Below the pieces are notes generated by a model. That model had not been told where the DNA came from, did not search any database, and saw only the letters and a program-made list of their open reading frames with translations. A DNA stretch of 64,000 nt from Planctomycetota bacterium. GTDB taxonomy: Bacteria > Planctomycetota > UBA1135 > GCA-002686595. The stretch spans positions 434,001 through 498,000 of the forward strand of contig JADJNY010000002.1 of NCBI GenBank assembly GCA_016714045.1, read 5' to 3'. The translations under genes were made by a program, and so were the position numbers. Position 1 is the first letter of the stretch. The number at the start of each line of letters is the position of its first letter. Positions 9,455 through 19,260 of this stretch are shown here, in pieces.

Positions 9455-9690
9455 CGGGTTGGTGAGTGTCGTGGACGCAGAGCTCGCAAGGAAGGGGCGG
9501 GGGAACCCGAGCGGCGTGCGTCGCGCGGGTCCGGATCGACGGAGGTCGGCGATCCCGACGCCGAGCCGCGCCGACTCGGCGGCGACGCGGGCCCACCGAG
9601 GCGCGTGAGCCGTGCGCCGCGGTCCACGTCGCGTCCGATGCACTCTCGACGCGCGCCGGTCGCGAGCGCAGAATCCGCGCGGCTCCCCGC

Positions 9691-10635
9691 ATGAACGACC
9701 TCCCGCTCCTCGCGCGTCTCGCCCGGCCCTGGGTGCGGGCCGAACTCCCCGGCTGGTACCGCGTCTACTGCGCCATCGGTGGCGAGGACGAAACGCGCTG
9801 GACGTCCGCCGGCGAGCGCGTGTTCGAGAGCCGCTTCCACCCGCACCGCATGACCGTTCGGCTTTCGAACTGGTCGGAGCGCAAGTCGTGGTTCCTGGGC
9901 CGGTACTACGAGCTCGAGACGCAGCTCTTCCTCAGCGCCGCGCTCCGCCCCGGCGACGTCTTCGTCGACGTCGGCGCGAACATCGGGATGATCACGCTGC
10001 TCGGCGCGCACCGCGTCGGGCCGCCTGAGTCGGGCGGGCGCGTCATCTCGGTCGAACCGAACCCCGTCCCCGCGGACCGGCTGCGCAGGGTCCTCGCCGC
10101 GAACGGACTGAAGCACGTCGACGTGCGCGAGGTCGGCCTCTCCGATCGCGAGGACGTACTGGAATTGCGCGTCGTCGGCGCGCACACCGGCGCGGGCTCC
10201 TTCGCCGCGGTCGACGCGGGGAGCGAGCGCGAGGTCAGCTTCGCGAGGCGCGTGCCCGTGCTGCGCGGCGACGACCTGCTCGCGGACGTGCGCGGCGCCG
10301 CGGGGGCCGCGTGGACGATCAAGATCGACGTGGAGGGCTTCGAATGCCGCGTGCTGCGCGGCCTCGAGCGCACGTTGCGCGAGCACCGGCCCGCGCTGCT
10401 CACGGAAGCGATCGAGCCCCAGCTCGTCCGCGCCGGCGCGAGCCTGCGCGAGCTCTTCGCGCTGCTCGTGGGCCAGGGCTACCGCGCGCACGTGCTCGCG
10501 TCGCGGCGCGGCGGGCTCGGGAAGGAGCTCGCGCTCGCGCCGATCGAGGCGCCGGCGCCGGGCTTGCCCGACGACCTCGCGTGGATCGCGCCGGGGAGTC
10601 CGCACGAAGCCCGCCTCGCGGCCTTCGTGCGCTGA
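9691..10635 (+). CDS. FkbM family methyltransferase
   Basis: A 314-residue SAM-dependent methyltransferase. The core is complete: motif I as DVFVDVGANIGMITLLGA, an acidic ribose-binding position in VISVEPNPVPADRLRR, and the FkbM signature IKIDVEGFECRVLRGLERTL near residue 215. FkbM-type enzymes usually O-methylate sugars or polyketide-derived hydroxyls, which fits a gene lodged between the polysaccharide operon and the PKS. The start MNDLPLLARL at 9691 is chosen because upstream in-frame sequence is arginine-rich and unlike protein. It is divergent from the methyltransferase operon and convergent with the PKS gene, whose stop lies 26 bp away. Confidence 0.88.
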   Translation: MNDLPLLARLARPWVRAELPGWYRVYCAIGGEDETRWTSAGERVFESRFHPHRMTVRLSNWSERKSWFLGRYYELETQLFLSAALRPGDVFVDVGANIGMITLLGAHRVGPPESGGRVISVEPNPVPADRLRRVLAANGLKHVDVREVGLSDREDVLELRVVGAHTGAGSFAAVDAGSEREVSFARRVPVLRGDDLLADVRGAAGAAWTIKIDVEGFECRVLRGLERTLREHRPALLTEAIEPQLVRAGASLRELFALLVGQGYRAHVLASRRGGLGKELALAPIEAPAPGLPDDLAWIAPGSPHEARLAAFVR

Positions 10636-10650
10636 CCCGGTTCCGGGTTC
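10634..10650. terminator. Short hairpin between convergent FkbM and PKS genes
   Basis: ACCCG/CGGGT five-base stem with a GTTC loop in the 26-bp gap between two convergent stops. It is short and has no T-run, so its terminator function is only a suggestion. Confidence 0.25.
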
Positions 10651-10661
10651 GCGCGGGACGC

Positions 10662-13600
10662 TCACGTCGTCTGCCGCGCCCGCTTCGGCGCCGCCAGAGC
10701 GGCCGCTTGCGCCGCGTGCAGCGCCGCGCGCAACCGCGCGGCGAGCACGCGCACGTTCGGCTCGAGCACCATGTTGTCGTGATTGCCCGGCACGACGACG
10801 ACGTCGACGCCGCCCTGCACGTACGGCTTCCAGCCGTTGAAGTGCTCGACCCACGTGCCCTGCGTGTTGACGACGTGCTCCGGACCGAGCACGTACGCCT
10901 CGTCGAGCGGCGGGCGGAAGAGCGTCGCGCGGCCCGCGTACGCGCGGAGCTCGTAGCGCGCGAGCGCCGCGTAGAACGCGGTCTCGATGTTCGCCGTGCG
11001 GAACTCGTAGGGCCGCAGCTTCCCGAGCGGCTTGTTGACGAGGAGGCGCAGCTGGCGCTGCTTGTCCGCGAGCTTGCGCTTGATCGCGTCGGAGAAGAAC
11101 GCGGTGCCCTGCTTCGCGAGGCGCTGGCGCGCGAGGCGCAGGCGCTTCCAGTACGTGAGCGGCGGCTCGCTCGTCGTCGGCGTGTCGAGCAGGACGAGCA
11201 GGCCGACCTCCTCGCCCAGCGCGGTGAGCTGCTGCGCCATCTCGAACGCCGTGATGCCGCCGCCGGAGTAGCCGCCGATCAGGTAGGGACCCTCGGGCTG
11301 CACCTGCTTCACGTCGCGCAGGTAGTCGCGCGCCATCTCCTCGAATGTCTCGTGCGGCGGCTCCTTGCCGTCGAGCCCGCGCGCTTGGATGCCGTAGACC
11401 GGTTGATCGGCGCCGAGGTGCGCCGCGAGGTGGCGCAGGTTCATCACGTTGCCGTACATCCCCGCGACGAGGAAGAACGGAGTGCGCGCCGTGCCCGCGT
11501 TGCGCGCGGCGCTCGACGAGTGCAGTGGCACGAGGAACGGGAGCTTCTTCGCGCGCTCCGCCGCGGCCGGCTTCGCGCCGGGCGCCGACTTCGCGTCGAT
11601 CGCGGCCGCGGCGTCGCCGAGCTCGGCGCGCACGCGTTCGGCGCAGCGTTCGACCGTCGGCGCCTCGAACAGGAGCGACAGCGGGAACTCGAGCCCGTAC
11701 TCCTTCTTGATGCGCGCGAAGAGGCGCACGGCGATCAGCGAGTACCCGCCGAGCTCGAAGAAGTCGTCGTGGACGCCGACCTTGTCGACGCCGAGGAGCT
11801 CCTGCCACAGCTGCGCGAGCTTCGTCTCGATCGCGTCGCGCGGCGCGACGTAGGTCGACGCGAGCACGGGGCGCTCGTATTGCGCGGGCGTCTCGGCGGC
11901 CTCGCGGCTCGTGCGCGCGAGGCGCGCGGCGAGCACGCCGAGGTCGATCGACGTCACGAACACCGCGGGGCCGGGTGGCGCGGCGAGCACGCGCTCGAAC
12001 GCCTCGACGCCCTCGCTCGGCAGGATGCCGTGGTGCACGAGCTCGACGAACGTCGCGTCGACGTGCGCGGCTGGTTCCTTCTTGCGCGGCTCGGCGCGAG
12101 CCGCCGCCGGTCGGGCGAGCGCCTTCGTGTCCGCGAGGCGGCGCACGCTGAACTCGTCGACCTCGACGCACACGCGGCCCGTCTCGTCGGTGATCGAGAG
12201 GTCGAACGACGCGAGGTCGGAGGTCGTCGCGCGGCTCGGACGCAGGCGCGCGTGGCTGAAGCCGCGCGCGGGGAGCGGCGCGTGCACGCGCACCGCGCCG
12301 TACGCGAGCGGCGCCCAAAATGCGTCGGGCGTCCAGCCGGGGATCGCGGGCAGCGCGAAGCCCGTCGCGAGGTCGAGGAGCGCCGGGTGCAGCGCGTACG
12401 CGTCGAGATCGGCGGCGAAGCGCGCGTCGAGCTCGAAGCGCGCGAGCACCTCGCCGTCGCCGTGGGCGACCTCGCGCAAGACCTGCCAGCGCGGACCGAA
12501 GCGCAGATGGCGTTCCTGCGGCGCTTGCGCGCCCAGCTTCCTCGCTTCGGCGGGGCCGGGCCGCGCGCAGCGTGCACGCGTCGCGGCGAGGTCGAACGCG
12601 GCGGGTGCGGCGCGGAGCGCACGGCCGCGGCCCTGCGAATGCACGACGGCGGAGTTCGCGGGGCCGCTCTCGATTTCGAACGCGAGCTCGCCCGCGTCCT
12701 CGGTCACGCGGCAGCGCACGGCGAGCGGCGCGCCGTCCGGGACGACAAGCGGCGCCAGGAACACGACGTCGCAGAGCTCGACGCCCGCGTCCTGCGCGTC
12801 GCGGGCCGCGAGGAGCTCGCGCAGCGCCGCGCGCGCGAGCTCGAGCTGTCCCGTGCCCGGCAGAACGGCCGTTCCGTCGTTCAGTCGGTGCTCGTCGAGC
12901 ACCCACGTCGTGCGCGCATCGAGCGCGTTCTCGAACACGGTCTCGCGCGCGGTCGTCGACGCGCGCTCGCCGAGCAGCGGGTGGAGCCGGCGCGGGCGGG
13001 CGTCGACGGCGCACGCGCCGGGTGCGGAGCGCGCCCCGGTCGCGAACCGCGCATCGGGGCGTTCGTCACGCGGGAGCTGGCGCGCGGCCATGCCGACCTC
13101 TTGCCACACGCCCCACGCGAGCGCGAGCGTCGGCTTGCCCGACTGCGTGCGCGCCTCGGCGAAGGACAGAAGGAACGCGTTCGCGGCGGCGTAGTCGACC
13201 TGGCCCGCCGGACCGAGCACGCTGCTCGTCGACGAGAACACGACGAAGAGGTCGAGCGGCTCGCCGTGCAGGAGCTCGTCGAGCAAGAGCGTCCCGTGCA
13301 CCTTGGGCGTGAAGACGCGGTCGATGCTCGCGGGATCCTTCGCGGAGAGGAGCGCGTCCTCGACGCGGCCCGCGGCGTGGAACAGGCCGTTCAGCGGCCC
13401 GAAGCGCGCGTGCGCGGCGTCGAGCAACGCGCGGAGCTCTTCGACGTTCGCGACGTCGGCGCGCGCGACGAGGACCTCGGCGCCGAGCGCTTCGAGCTCC
13501 ACGAGCTTCGCGATGCGCTCGCGCAGCTCCGGTTCGGTGCGCTCGTCGGCGAGGAGCGCCGGCCAGCGCTCGCGCGCGGGGAACGGCGACGAGCCGCTGA

Positions 13601-16600
13601 GCACGAGCCGTGCGCGGCGCGTGCGCGCGAGGTGCTCCGCGAGCACGAGCCCGATGCCGCCGAGGCCGCCGGTGATCCAGTAGACGCCCTTTTCGCGCAG
13701 CGCGAGCGGGCCGAGGCGCGGAGCGTGCGCGCCGGCGCTTGCGGCGCTCGTCGCCGCGGCGTTCGCGGGCTTTGCGCTCGTGCTGCTCGTGCCGTTCGCG
13801 CTCGCGCCGTGCGTGCTGGGCTTCGCGCTCGTGCCGTTCGCGCTCGCAGCGGGGGCGCTGGCCTTGGGCGCGGCGTTCGCGCTGGCCACGACGCTCTGCA
13901 CGTAGCGCGCTCCCTGGCGCCACGCGACGACCGCTTCGGCCTCGCCGCGCGCGGCTTCGGCGAGCAGCGCGTCGATCGCCGCAGCGTGCGCGGAAGCGAG
14001 CTCGCGCTCGTCCGCCGTCGCGGGCAGTTCGACGTCGACCGCGGTGCACGACAGGCCCTGCAGCTCCTTCGGCAGGACGCGGCAGGGGCCGAGCACGAGC
14101 GCCTTCGCAGGTTCCTCGATCCGCTCGCCCGCGACGCTCTGCAGCCCCGACGTGACGGTGACGAGGCGCACGGGGCCCTCGAGCGGGTTCGCCGCGAGCG
14201 CCTGGCCGAGGAAGAACAGGGAGTAGAAGCCGTGCTCCTGCACCCAGTGGAAGAAGGTCGTCGTGACCTCGGTCTCGGCGTTGCGGCGCGCGAGCCACAA
14301 GTGCGCGATCGTGTCCGGGAGGCGCCCTTCCTTCGCGAGGTCCTCCCAGAGCCACGCGACGTGCTCGCGCTCCTGCGGCACGACGGTGTAGAGGTCGTCC
14401 GCGACGCGCTCGAAGAACTCGCCCTCGCGCACCATCACGACGCGATGGCTGCTCGCGCGCAGGCGCTCCGCGAGCGCGTCGGCGAGGCCGTCCTCGTCCG
14501 CGAACACGAGCCAGGAGCCGGTGTCGCGCTCCGCCCCCGACGGCGCGGCAGCGCGCCACACGGGCGCGTGGATCCAGCGCTCGAGGTCGTCGAGCTTCTC
14601 GAGCGCGTCCCCGCTGCCCGCGCCCGCGTCGCTCGCGCGGCCGGGCTCGATCCAGAAGCGCTGGCGCTCGAACGGATACGTCGGCAGCGGAACGCGCGCG
14701 CGCGCCTCGCCGCGGTGGAGCGCCTTCCAGTCGAGCGCGACGCCGAGCGTCCACGCGCGGCCGAGCGCGAGGCGGAACACGGCGGTGTCCTCGCTCGCGT
14801 CGTCGCGCGCGCGCATCGACGCGAGCACGGTGCGGCCGAACGCCGCGTCGCCGGAGAGGCGCGTCAACGACGACAACGTCGTGCCCGGCCCGAGCTCGAC
14901 GTACACGCGCCCCGGCTCCGCGCGCAGCGTCTGGACGCAGCGCGAGAAGAGCACGGTGTTGCGCAGGTGCCGCACCCAGTACTCGGGGTCCGTCGCTTCC
15001 TCCGCGGTGATCCAGCGGCCCGTGAGGTTCGACAGGAACGGGATCTTCGGCGCGGAGAGCTTCAGCGAGCGCAGGTACGCGCGAAACGCGGGCAGGATCG
15101 GCTCGAGCAGCGCCGAGTGCGCCGCGATCGCGATGTGGATGCGGCTCGATTCGACGCCGCGCTCGGCGAGGCGCGCTTGCAGGCGCTCGATCGCCGCGGC
15201 GGGGCCGGACGCGACGCTGAGGCCCGGCGCGTTCTCGACGGCGAGGGCGAGCTCCGCGTCGAGCAACGGACGCAGCTCGTCCGCCGCGAGCTGCACGGAG
15301 AGCATGCCGCCGGGCTCGACCTGTTCGAACAGCTTGCCGCGCAGCGCGACGAGCCCGAGCGCGTCCTTCAGCGTGAAGACGCCCGCGATGCACGCCGCGG
15401 TGTTCTCGCCCATGCTGTGGCCGAGCAGCGCCGCGGGCTGCACGCCGTGCGCCATCCACAGGCGCGCGAGCGCGTACTCCGTCGCGAAGAGCGCGGGGAG
15501 CTGCACGGACGGCCGTTCGAGCTCGCGCACGGCCCACTCGCGGTCCGCGTCGGCCGGGAAGAGCACGCGGCGCAGCGTCGCGGCGAGGGCGGGCTCGGCG
15601 AGCGCCAGGCATTCTTCGATCGCCGCGCGGAAGACCGGCTCGTCCGCGTGCAGGCCGCGGCCCATCGCCGGGTGCTGCGCGCCGCCGCCGGGGAAGAGGA
15701 ACACGACGCCGGGCGCCTTCTGCGCCGCCTGGTTCGTCGCGGTGCGCGCGGGATCGGGACGTTCGAGGAGAAGGAGCAGCTCCGCGCGGTCGCGCGCGGC
15801 GTACGCGCGGCGCCACGCGAACGCGCGACGGCCCTCTTGCAGCGTCCACGCGACGTCGCCGAGCTCGAGCTCGGGGTGCGCGAGGAGGTGCGCGCGCAGG
15901 CGCGCCGCCGCGGCGTCGAGCGCCGTGCTCGTGCGCGCGCTCTGCACGATGACGGGCCACGGGCGCGTCGGTGCGGTGCGCGCGCGCTCGGGCGCTTCCT
16001 CGAGCACGACGTGCGCGTTCGTGCCGCCGACGCCGAGCGAGCTCACGCCCGCGCGACGGGGCGACGCGCCGCGCTTCCACGGCGCGAGCGCCGCGTTGAC
16101 GCGGAACGGGCTCGACGCGAAGTCGATCTCGGGGTTGGGCGCCTCGTAGTGCAGGCTCGGCGGCAGTTCGCCGTGGCGGAGCGCGAGCGCCACCTTGATG
16201 AAGCTCGCGACGCCGGCGGCCGTGTCCGTGTGGCCGATGTTGCCCTTGACCGAGCCGAGGCCGCAGAAGCCGCGCCGGTCCGTCGTCGCGCGGAAGGCCT
16301 GCGTGAGCGCCGCGACCTCGATCGGGTCGCCGACTGCGGTGCCGGTGCCGTGCGCTTCGACGTAACCGATCGTGTCGGCGGAGATGCCCGCGACGCCGAT
16401 CGCCTGGCGCACGGCTTCCGCCTGGCCGTCGACGCTCGGCGCGAGGTAGCCCGCCTTCATCGCGCCGTCGTTGTTGATCGCGGAGCCGCGGATCACGGCG
16501 TAGACGTGGTCGCCGTCGGCGAGCGCTTCGTCGAGCCGGCGCAGGACGACCACGGCCGCGCCGCTGCCGAACACGGTGCCGCGCGAGCGGTGGTCGAACG

Positions 16601-17318
16601 CGCGGCAGCGTCCGTCGGGCGAGAGGATCTCGTTCTCGTGGAAGAGGTAGCCCGTGCGGTGGGGGAGGTGGATGCTGACGCCGCCCGCGAGCGCCATGTC
16701 GCACTCGCCGCTCAAGAGGCTCTGGCACGCGAGGTGGATCGCGACGAGCGACGTCGAGCACGCCGTCTGCACGTTCACGCTCGGGCCGCGCAGGTCGAGG
16801 TTGTACGAGACGCGCGTCGAGAGGAAGTCCTTGTCGTTCCCCGTGTGCCGCAGGAGGAAGAGGCCGACGTCCTCGACGAGCTTCGGGTTCGTGAGGAGGT
16901 TGAAGGCCATGTACGCGGCCATCCCGGAGCCCGCGAACACGCCGATCGAGCCCGCGAAGCCCTCGGGCGGGTGCCCGGCGTCCTCGAGCGCCTCCCACGC
17001 GCACTCGAGGAAGTGTCGCTGCTGCGGGTCCGTGATCGCGGCGTCCTTCGGGCTGAACCCGAAGAAGGCGGCGTCGAAGTGCTCCATGCCCTCGAGCACG
17101 ACGCCGCGCTTCACGTAGTTGCGGCGCTTCAGGAGCGCGGGCGAAACGCCGGCCTTGGCGAGGTCCTCGTCCGACAGGTCGCGGATCGACTCGACCCCGC
17201 CTTTCAGGTTCGCCCAGTACTGCTCGGGGGACGAGGCGTCCGGGAGGTGCACGGCGATCCCGACGACGGCGAGGTCGTAGCCGGGCGATTCGGGCTCGGA
17301 GCCGGGAGACGAAGACAT
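10662..17318 (-). CDS. Type I polyketide synthase, KS-AT-KR-DH-ACP-TE
   Basis: A 2218-residue single-module PKS. In order: ketosynthase (about 15-440) with cysteine motif VQTACSTS and the two histidine motifs EAHGTGTAVGDP and KGNIGHTD; acyltransferase (about 545-850) with GHSMGE near 634 and AAHSALLE; a structural ketoreductase half (about 890-1130); an Ala/Ser/Asn/Thr-rich linker (about 1140-1195); catalytic ketoreductase with TGGLGGIG near 1216 and an S-Y-N set around VFSSTSSVLGPAGQVDYAAA; dehydratase (about 1445-1720) with DEHRL...PGTGQLEL and HPALLD; acyl carrier (FFELGGYSL, Ser about 1859); type I thioesterase with GGYSGGG and late PGNHDN. DH after KR is not the textbook modular order, and there is no enoylreductase. 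Iterative use would leave double bonds. ATG at 17318 is chosen over an upstream TTG. Confidence 0.93.
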   Translation of the reverse strand: MSSSPGSEPESPGYDLAVVGIAVHLPDASSPEQYWANLKGGVESIRDLSDEDLAKAGVSPALLKRRNYVKRGVVLEGMEHFDAAFFGFSPKDAAITDPQQRHFLECAWEALEDAGHPPEGFAGSIGVFAGSGMAAYMAFNLLTNPKLVEDVGLFLLRHTGNDKDFLSTRVSYNLDLRGPSVNVQTACSTSLVAIHLACQSLLSGECDMALAGGVSIHLPHRTGYLFHENEILSPDGRCRAFDHRSRGTVFGSGAAVVVLRRLDEALADGDHVYAVIRGSAINNDGAMKAGYLAPSVDGQAEAVRQAIGVAGISADTIGYVEAHGTGTAVGDPIEVAALTQAFRATTDRRGFCGLGSVKGNIGHTDTAAGVASFIKVALALRHGELPPSLHYEAPNPEIDFASSPFRVNAALAPWKRGASPRRAGVSSLGVGGTNAHVVLEEAPERARTAPTRPWPVIVQSARTSTALDAAAARLRAHLLAHPELELGDVAWTLQEGRRAFAWRRAYAARDRAELLLLLERPDPARTATNQAAQKAPGVVFLFPGGGAQHPAMGRGLHADEPVFRAAIEECLALAEPALAATLRRVLFPADADREWAVRELERPSVQLPALFATEYALARLWMAHGVQPAALLGHSMGENTAACIAGVFTLKDALGLVALRGKLFEQVEPGGMLSVQLAADELRPLLDAELALAVENAPGLSVASGPAAAIERLQARLAERGVESSRIHIAIAAHSALLEPILPAFRAYLRSLKLSAPKIPFLSNLTGRWITAEEATDPEYWVRHLRNTVLFSRCVQTLRAEPGRVYVELGPGTTLSSLTRLSGDAAFGRTVLASMRARDDASEDTAVFRLALGRAWTLGVALDWKALHRGEARARVPLPTYPFERQRFWIEPGRASDAGAGSGDALEKLDDLERWIHAPVWRAAAPSGAERDTGSWLVFADEDGLADALAERLRASSHRVVMVREGEFFERVADDLYTVVPQEREHVAWLWEDLAKEGRLPDTIAHLWLARRNAETEVTTTFFHWVQEHGFYSLFFLGQALAANPLEGPVRLVTVTSGLQSVAGERIEEPAKALVLGPCRVLPKELQGLSCTAVDVELPATADERELASAHAAAIDALLAEAARGEAEAVVAWRQGARYVQSVVASANAAPKASAPAASANGTSAKPSTHGASANGTSSTSAKPANAAATSAASAGAHAPRLGPLALREKGVYWITGGLGGIGLVLAEHLARTRRARLVLSGSSPFPARERWPALLADERTEPELRERIAKLVELEALGAEVLVARADVANVEELRALLDAAHARFGPLNGLFHAAGRVEDALLSAKDPASIDRVFTPKVHGTLLLDELLHGEPLDLFVVFSSTSSVLGPAGQVDYAAANAFLLSFAEARTQSGKPTLALAWGVWQEVGMAARQLPRDERPDARFATGARSAPGACAVDARPRRLHPLLGERASTTARETVFENALDARTTWVLDEHRLNDGTAVLPGTGQLELARAALRELLAARDAQDAGVELCDVVFLAPLVVPDGAPLAVRCRVTEDAGELAFEIESGPANSAVVHSQGRGRALRAAPAAFDLAATRARCARPGPAEARKLGAQAPQERHLRFGPRWQVLREVAHGDGEVLARFELDARFAADLDAYALHPALLDLATGFALPAIPGWTPDAFWAPLAYGAVRVHAPLPARGFSHARLRPSRATTSDLASFDLSITDETGRVCVEVDEFSVRRLADTKALARPAAARAEPRKKEPAAHVDATFVELVHHGILPSEGVEAFERVLAAPPGPAVFVTSIDLGVLAARLARTSREAAETPAQYERPVLASTYVAPRDAIETKLAQLWQELLGVDKVGVHDDFFELGGYSLIAVRLFARIKKEYGLEFPLSLLFEAPTVERCAERVRAELGDAAAAIDAKSAPGAKPAAAERAKKLPFLVPLHSSSAARNAGTARTPFFLVAGMYGNVMNLRHLAAHLGADQPVYGIQARGLDGKEPPHETFEEMARDYLRDVKQVQPEGPYLIGGYSGGGITAFEMAQQLTALGEEVGLLVLLDTPTTSEPPLTYWKRLRLARQRLAKQGTAFFSDAIKRKLADKQRQLRLLVNKPLGKLRPYEFRTANIETAFYAALARYELRAYAGRATLFRPPLDEAYVLGPEHVVNTQGTWVEHFNGWKPYVQGGVDVVVVPGNHDNMVLEPNVRVLAARLRAALHAAQAAALAAPKRARQTT

Positions 17319-17673
17319 GGGCAAGGGAGGCGGTGCGAGGGCGCGGTCCGACGACCGGAAGGCCCGTCCGGCCGGTCCGCGGCCGCGGAGCCTGCCTCGG
17401 GCGACGAAAGAGGGGCGGGAAGACTCCGGATCGGCTGCAACCCGTGCCGATCCTGAGCGCGCGGGATTCTATCCAGCCGCACCGACGGGACCACGCCGAG
17501 AACGGGCCCCGATCCGCACGCATCGTCGTGGAGCTTCCGCGCGCTCGGAGTCCCACGTCACGTGCGGAGTCCCCGTTCTCGGAACGGCGTCCATGGCGAT
17601 GCGCGGACCGCCCCTCTACCCTCTCCGGCCCGTTCGAGCTCCTCCCGCTCCGCTGTTCCGTGCTCCGCTCGCG
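17319..17673. promoter_or_regulatory. Divergent intergenic region between PKS and GT-C gene
   Basis: This 355-bp stretch separates two divergent operons, so it must hold promoters for both. I see no convincing -35/-10 pair, operator repeat or small gene in it. Short open frames here are arginine-rich and look like GC-driven noise. Confidence 0.4.
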
Positions 17674-19260
17674 ATGACCGCCCCGTCCACGACCTCCACG
17701 AGTCGAGCTCCCCGTTCGCGGGCATGGAGCCTCGTTGCGTGGACGCTGCTCGCGGCTGCGTTCCTCGTGCGCGTCCTCCCGTTCCTCGAGCCGTCGACGC
17801 GCCTCCTGCGCCAGTACCCGACGGAGGACGGCTATCTGATGCTCACGATCGGGCGCAACCTGGCGCTCGGGAACGGCATGAGCACCGCGGAAGGGACGAT
17901 CCCGACGAACGGGACGCAGCCGCTCGCGACCTTCCTCTATGCAGCGGGCTACGCGCTCTTCGACGGCGGCAAGGTCGCGGGCGTCGCGTTCGCGCTCGTG
18001 CTGCAGGTGCTCGCGGGCCTCGCGACCGTCTTCGCGCTCCATCGGCTCGCGCGCCGGCTGCTCGCGAGCGAAGGCGAGCGCGCGGGGTTCGCCGCCGGGC
18101 TCGCGGCGGTGCTCTGGTACGTGAGCCCGCTCGCGACCGCGCACGGGTTGAACTGCCTCGAGACGGGCTTCTACGGCCTCGCGGTCGTGCTTTTCGCCGA
18201 CGCGTTCCTGCGTCGGCACCCGGTCGGCGGCGGAGGCGGCTATCGGCGCGCGCTCGAGGCGGGCGCGTGCGCGGGTCTCGTCCTCTGGGTGCGGCTCGAC
18301 GCCGTGTTCCTGCTCGCCGCGGCGTGCCTCGCGTGGGCGTTCCTCGACGGCAGAGCGCGGCTTTCGTTCGACCGCGCGCGCTTCCTGCAGGCGAGCGCGC
18401 TTGGCGTCGTCGCCACCTTGGTCATCGCGCCGTGGCTCGTCCACAACCGCATCGAGTTCGGGAGCTTCATGCCGATCTCGGGCCGTGCGGAGTCGTGGGC
18501 CGCGGGCTTCGGCTCGAACCTCCCGCACCTCGCCGCCGTGCTCGCCGAGTACGTGCTGCTCGTCGTGCAGATCCCAGCGCGGCTCGAGCTCCACCCCGCG
18601 GTGGTCGCGGGCGGCGCCGTCGTCGCCGTCGCGTTCGTGGCGCTCGTCGTGCGCGCACTGCGCGGAGCGCCCGCCGCGCCGCGGCTCGTCGCGCTCGTCG
18701 TCGGTCTCTACGCGCTCGGGATGTGCGGCTACTACGGCCTCGTGTTCGGCGCGCCGTGGTTCCTGTCGCGCTACTTCTTCCCGCTCTCCGCCTTCACGGC
18801 GATCGTGCTCGGCGCGGCGATCGCGCGCGGGCTCGAGCAGCGTCCGCCGCGCGCGATCGTCGCCGCCGCGGCTGCGCTCGTCGTCGCCGCGGCGACGTTC
18901 CTGCACGTGCGCACGTGGCGGCGCGGTCTCGACCACCAGCACCTGCAGGTCGTCGAGTGGGTCACCGCGAACGTCCCCGAGTCGACGTGGGTCGCCGCGG
19001 TGCAGACGGGCACTGTCGGCTACTTCCACGACCGCACGATCAACCTGGACGGCAAGGTGAACCCCGAAGCGCTCGCGGCCGTGCTCGCGCGCAGGATCCC
19101 GCAGTACGTCCTCGGGAAGCCCGTCGAGTACATCGCCGACTGGGAAGGCGTCGCGGGCTGGGCCGAGCTCCCCGAATTCGAAGGCCGCTTCGAAGTGCTC
19201 GTGCACGACCGCGAGAAGAACCTCGCCGTGTTGCGGCGGAAGGACGCGCATGGACGCTGA
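17674..19260 (+). CDS. GT-C-fold glycosyltransferase-like membrane protein
   Basis: A 528-residue polytopic protein with a first membrane segment at AWSLVAWTLLAAAFLVRVLP and about nine to eleven in all. The first periplasmic loop contains EDGYLMLTIGRNLALGNG and PTNGTQPLATFLYA, a pattern like the acidic loop of GT-C enzymes (dolichol-phosphate-mannose mannosyltransferase/ArnT type) that use lipid-linked sugars. The soluble C-terminal part (from about residue 420) includes VEWVTANVPESTWVAAVQTGT and YFHDRTINLDGKVNPEAL, seen in related multi-spanning transferases. It opens the rightward operon and its last 11 bases overlap the next gene. ATG at 17674 is chosen because the hydrophobic region follows about 20 residues later; upstream ATGs exist. 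The sugar and acceptor are unknown. Confidence 0.7.
   Translation: MTAPSTTSTSRAPRSRAWSLVAWTLLAAAFLVRVLPFLEPSTRLLRQYPTEDGYLMLTIGRNLALGNGMSTAEGTIPTNGTQPLATFLYAAGYALFDGGKVAGVAFALVLQVLAGLATVFALHRLARRLLASEGERAGFAAGLAAVLWYVSPLATAHGLNCLETGFYGLAVVLFADAFLRRHPVGGGGGYRRALEAGACAGLVLWVRLDAVFLLAAACLAWAFLDGRARLSFDRARFLQASALGVVATLVIAPWLVHNRIEFGSFMPISGRAESWAAGFGSNLPHLAAVLAEYVLLVVQIPARLELHPAVVAGGAVVAVAFVALVVRALRGAPAAPRLVALVVGLYALGMCGYYGLVFGAPWFLSRYFFPLSAFTAIVLGAAIARGLEQRPPRAIVAAAAALVVAAATFLHVRTWRRGLDHQHLQVVEWVTANVPESTWVAAVQTGTVGYFHDRTINLDGKVNPEALAAVLARRIPQYVLGKPVEYIADWEGVAGWAELPEFEGRFEVLVHDREKNLAVLRRKDAHGR

Noticed and set aside
10311..17456. A 2381-codon open frame on the plus strand opposite the PKS
   Set aside because: It is arginine/glutamate-rich shadow sequence of a GC-rich gene. 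The minus strand has all PKS domain motifs in one frame.
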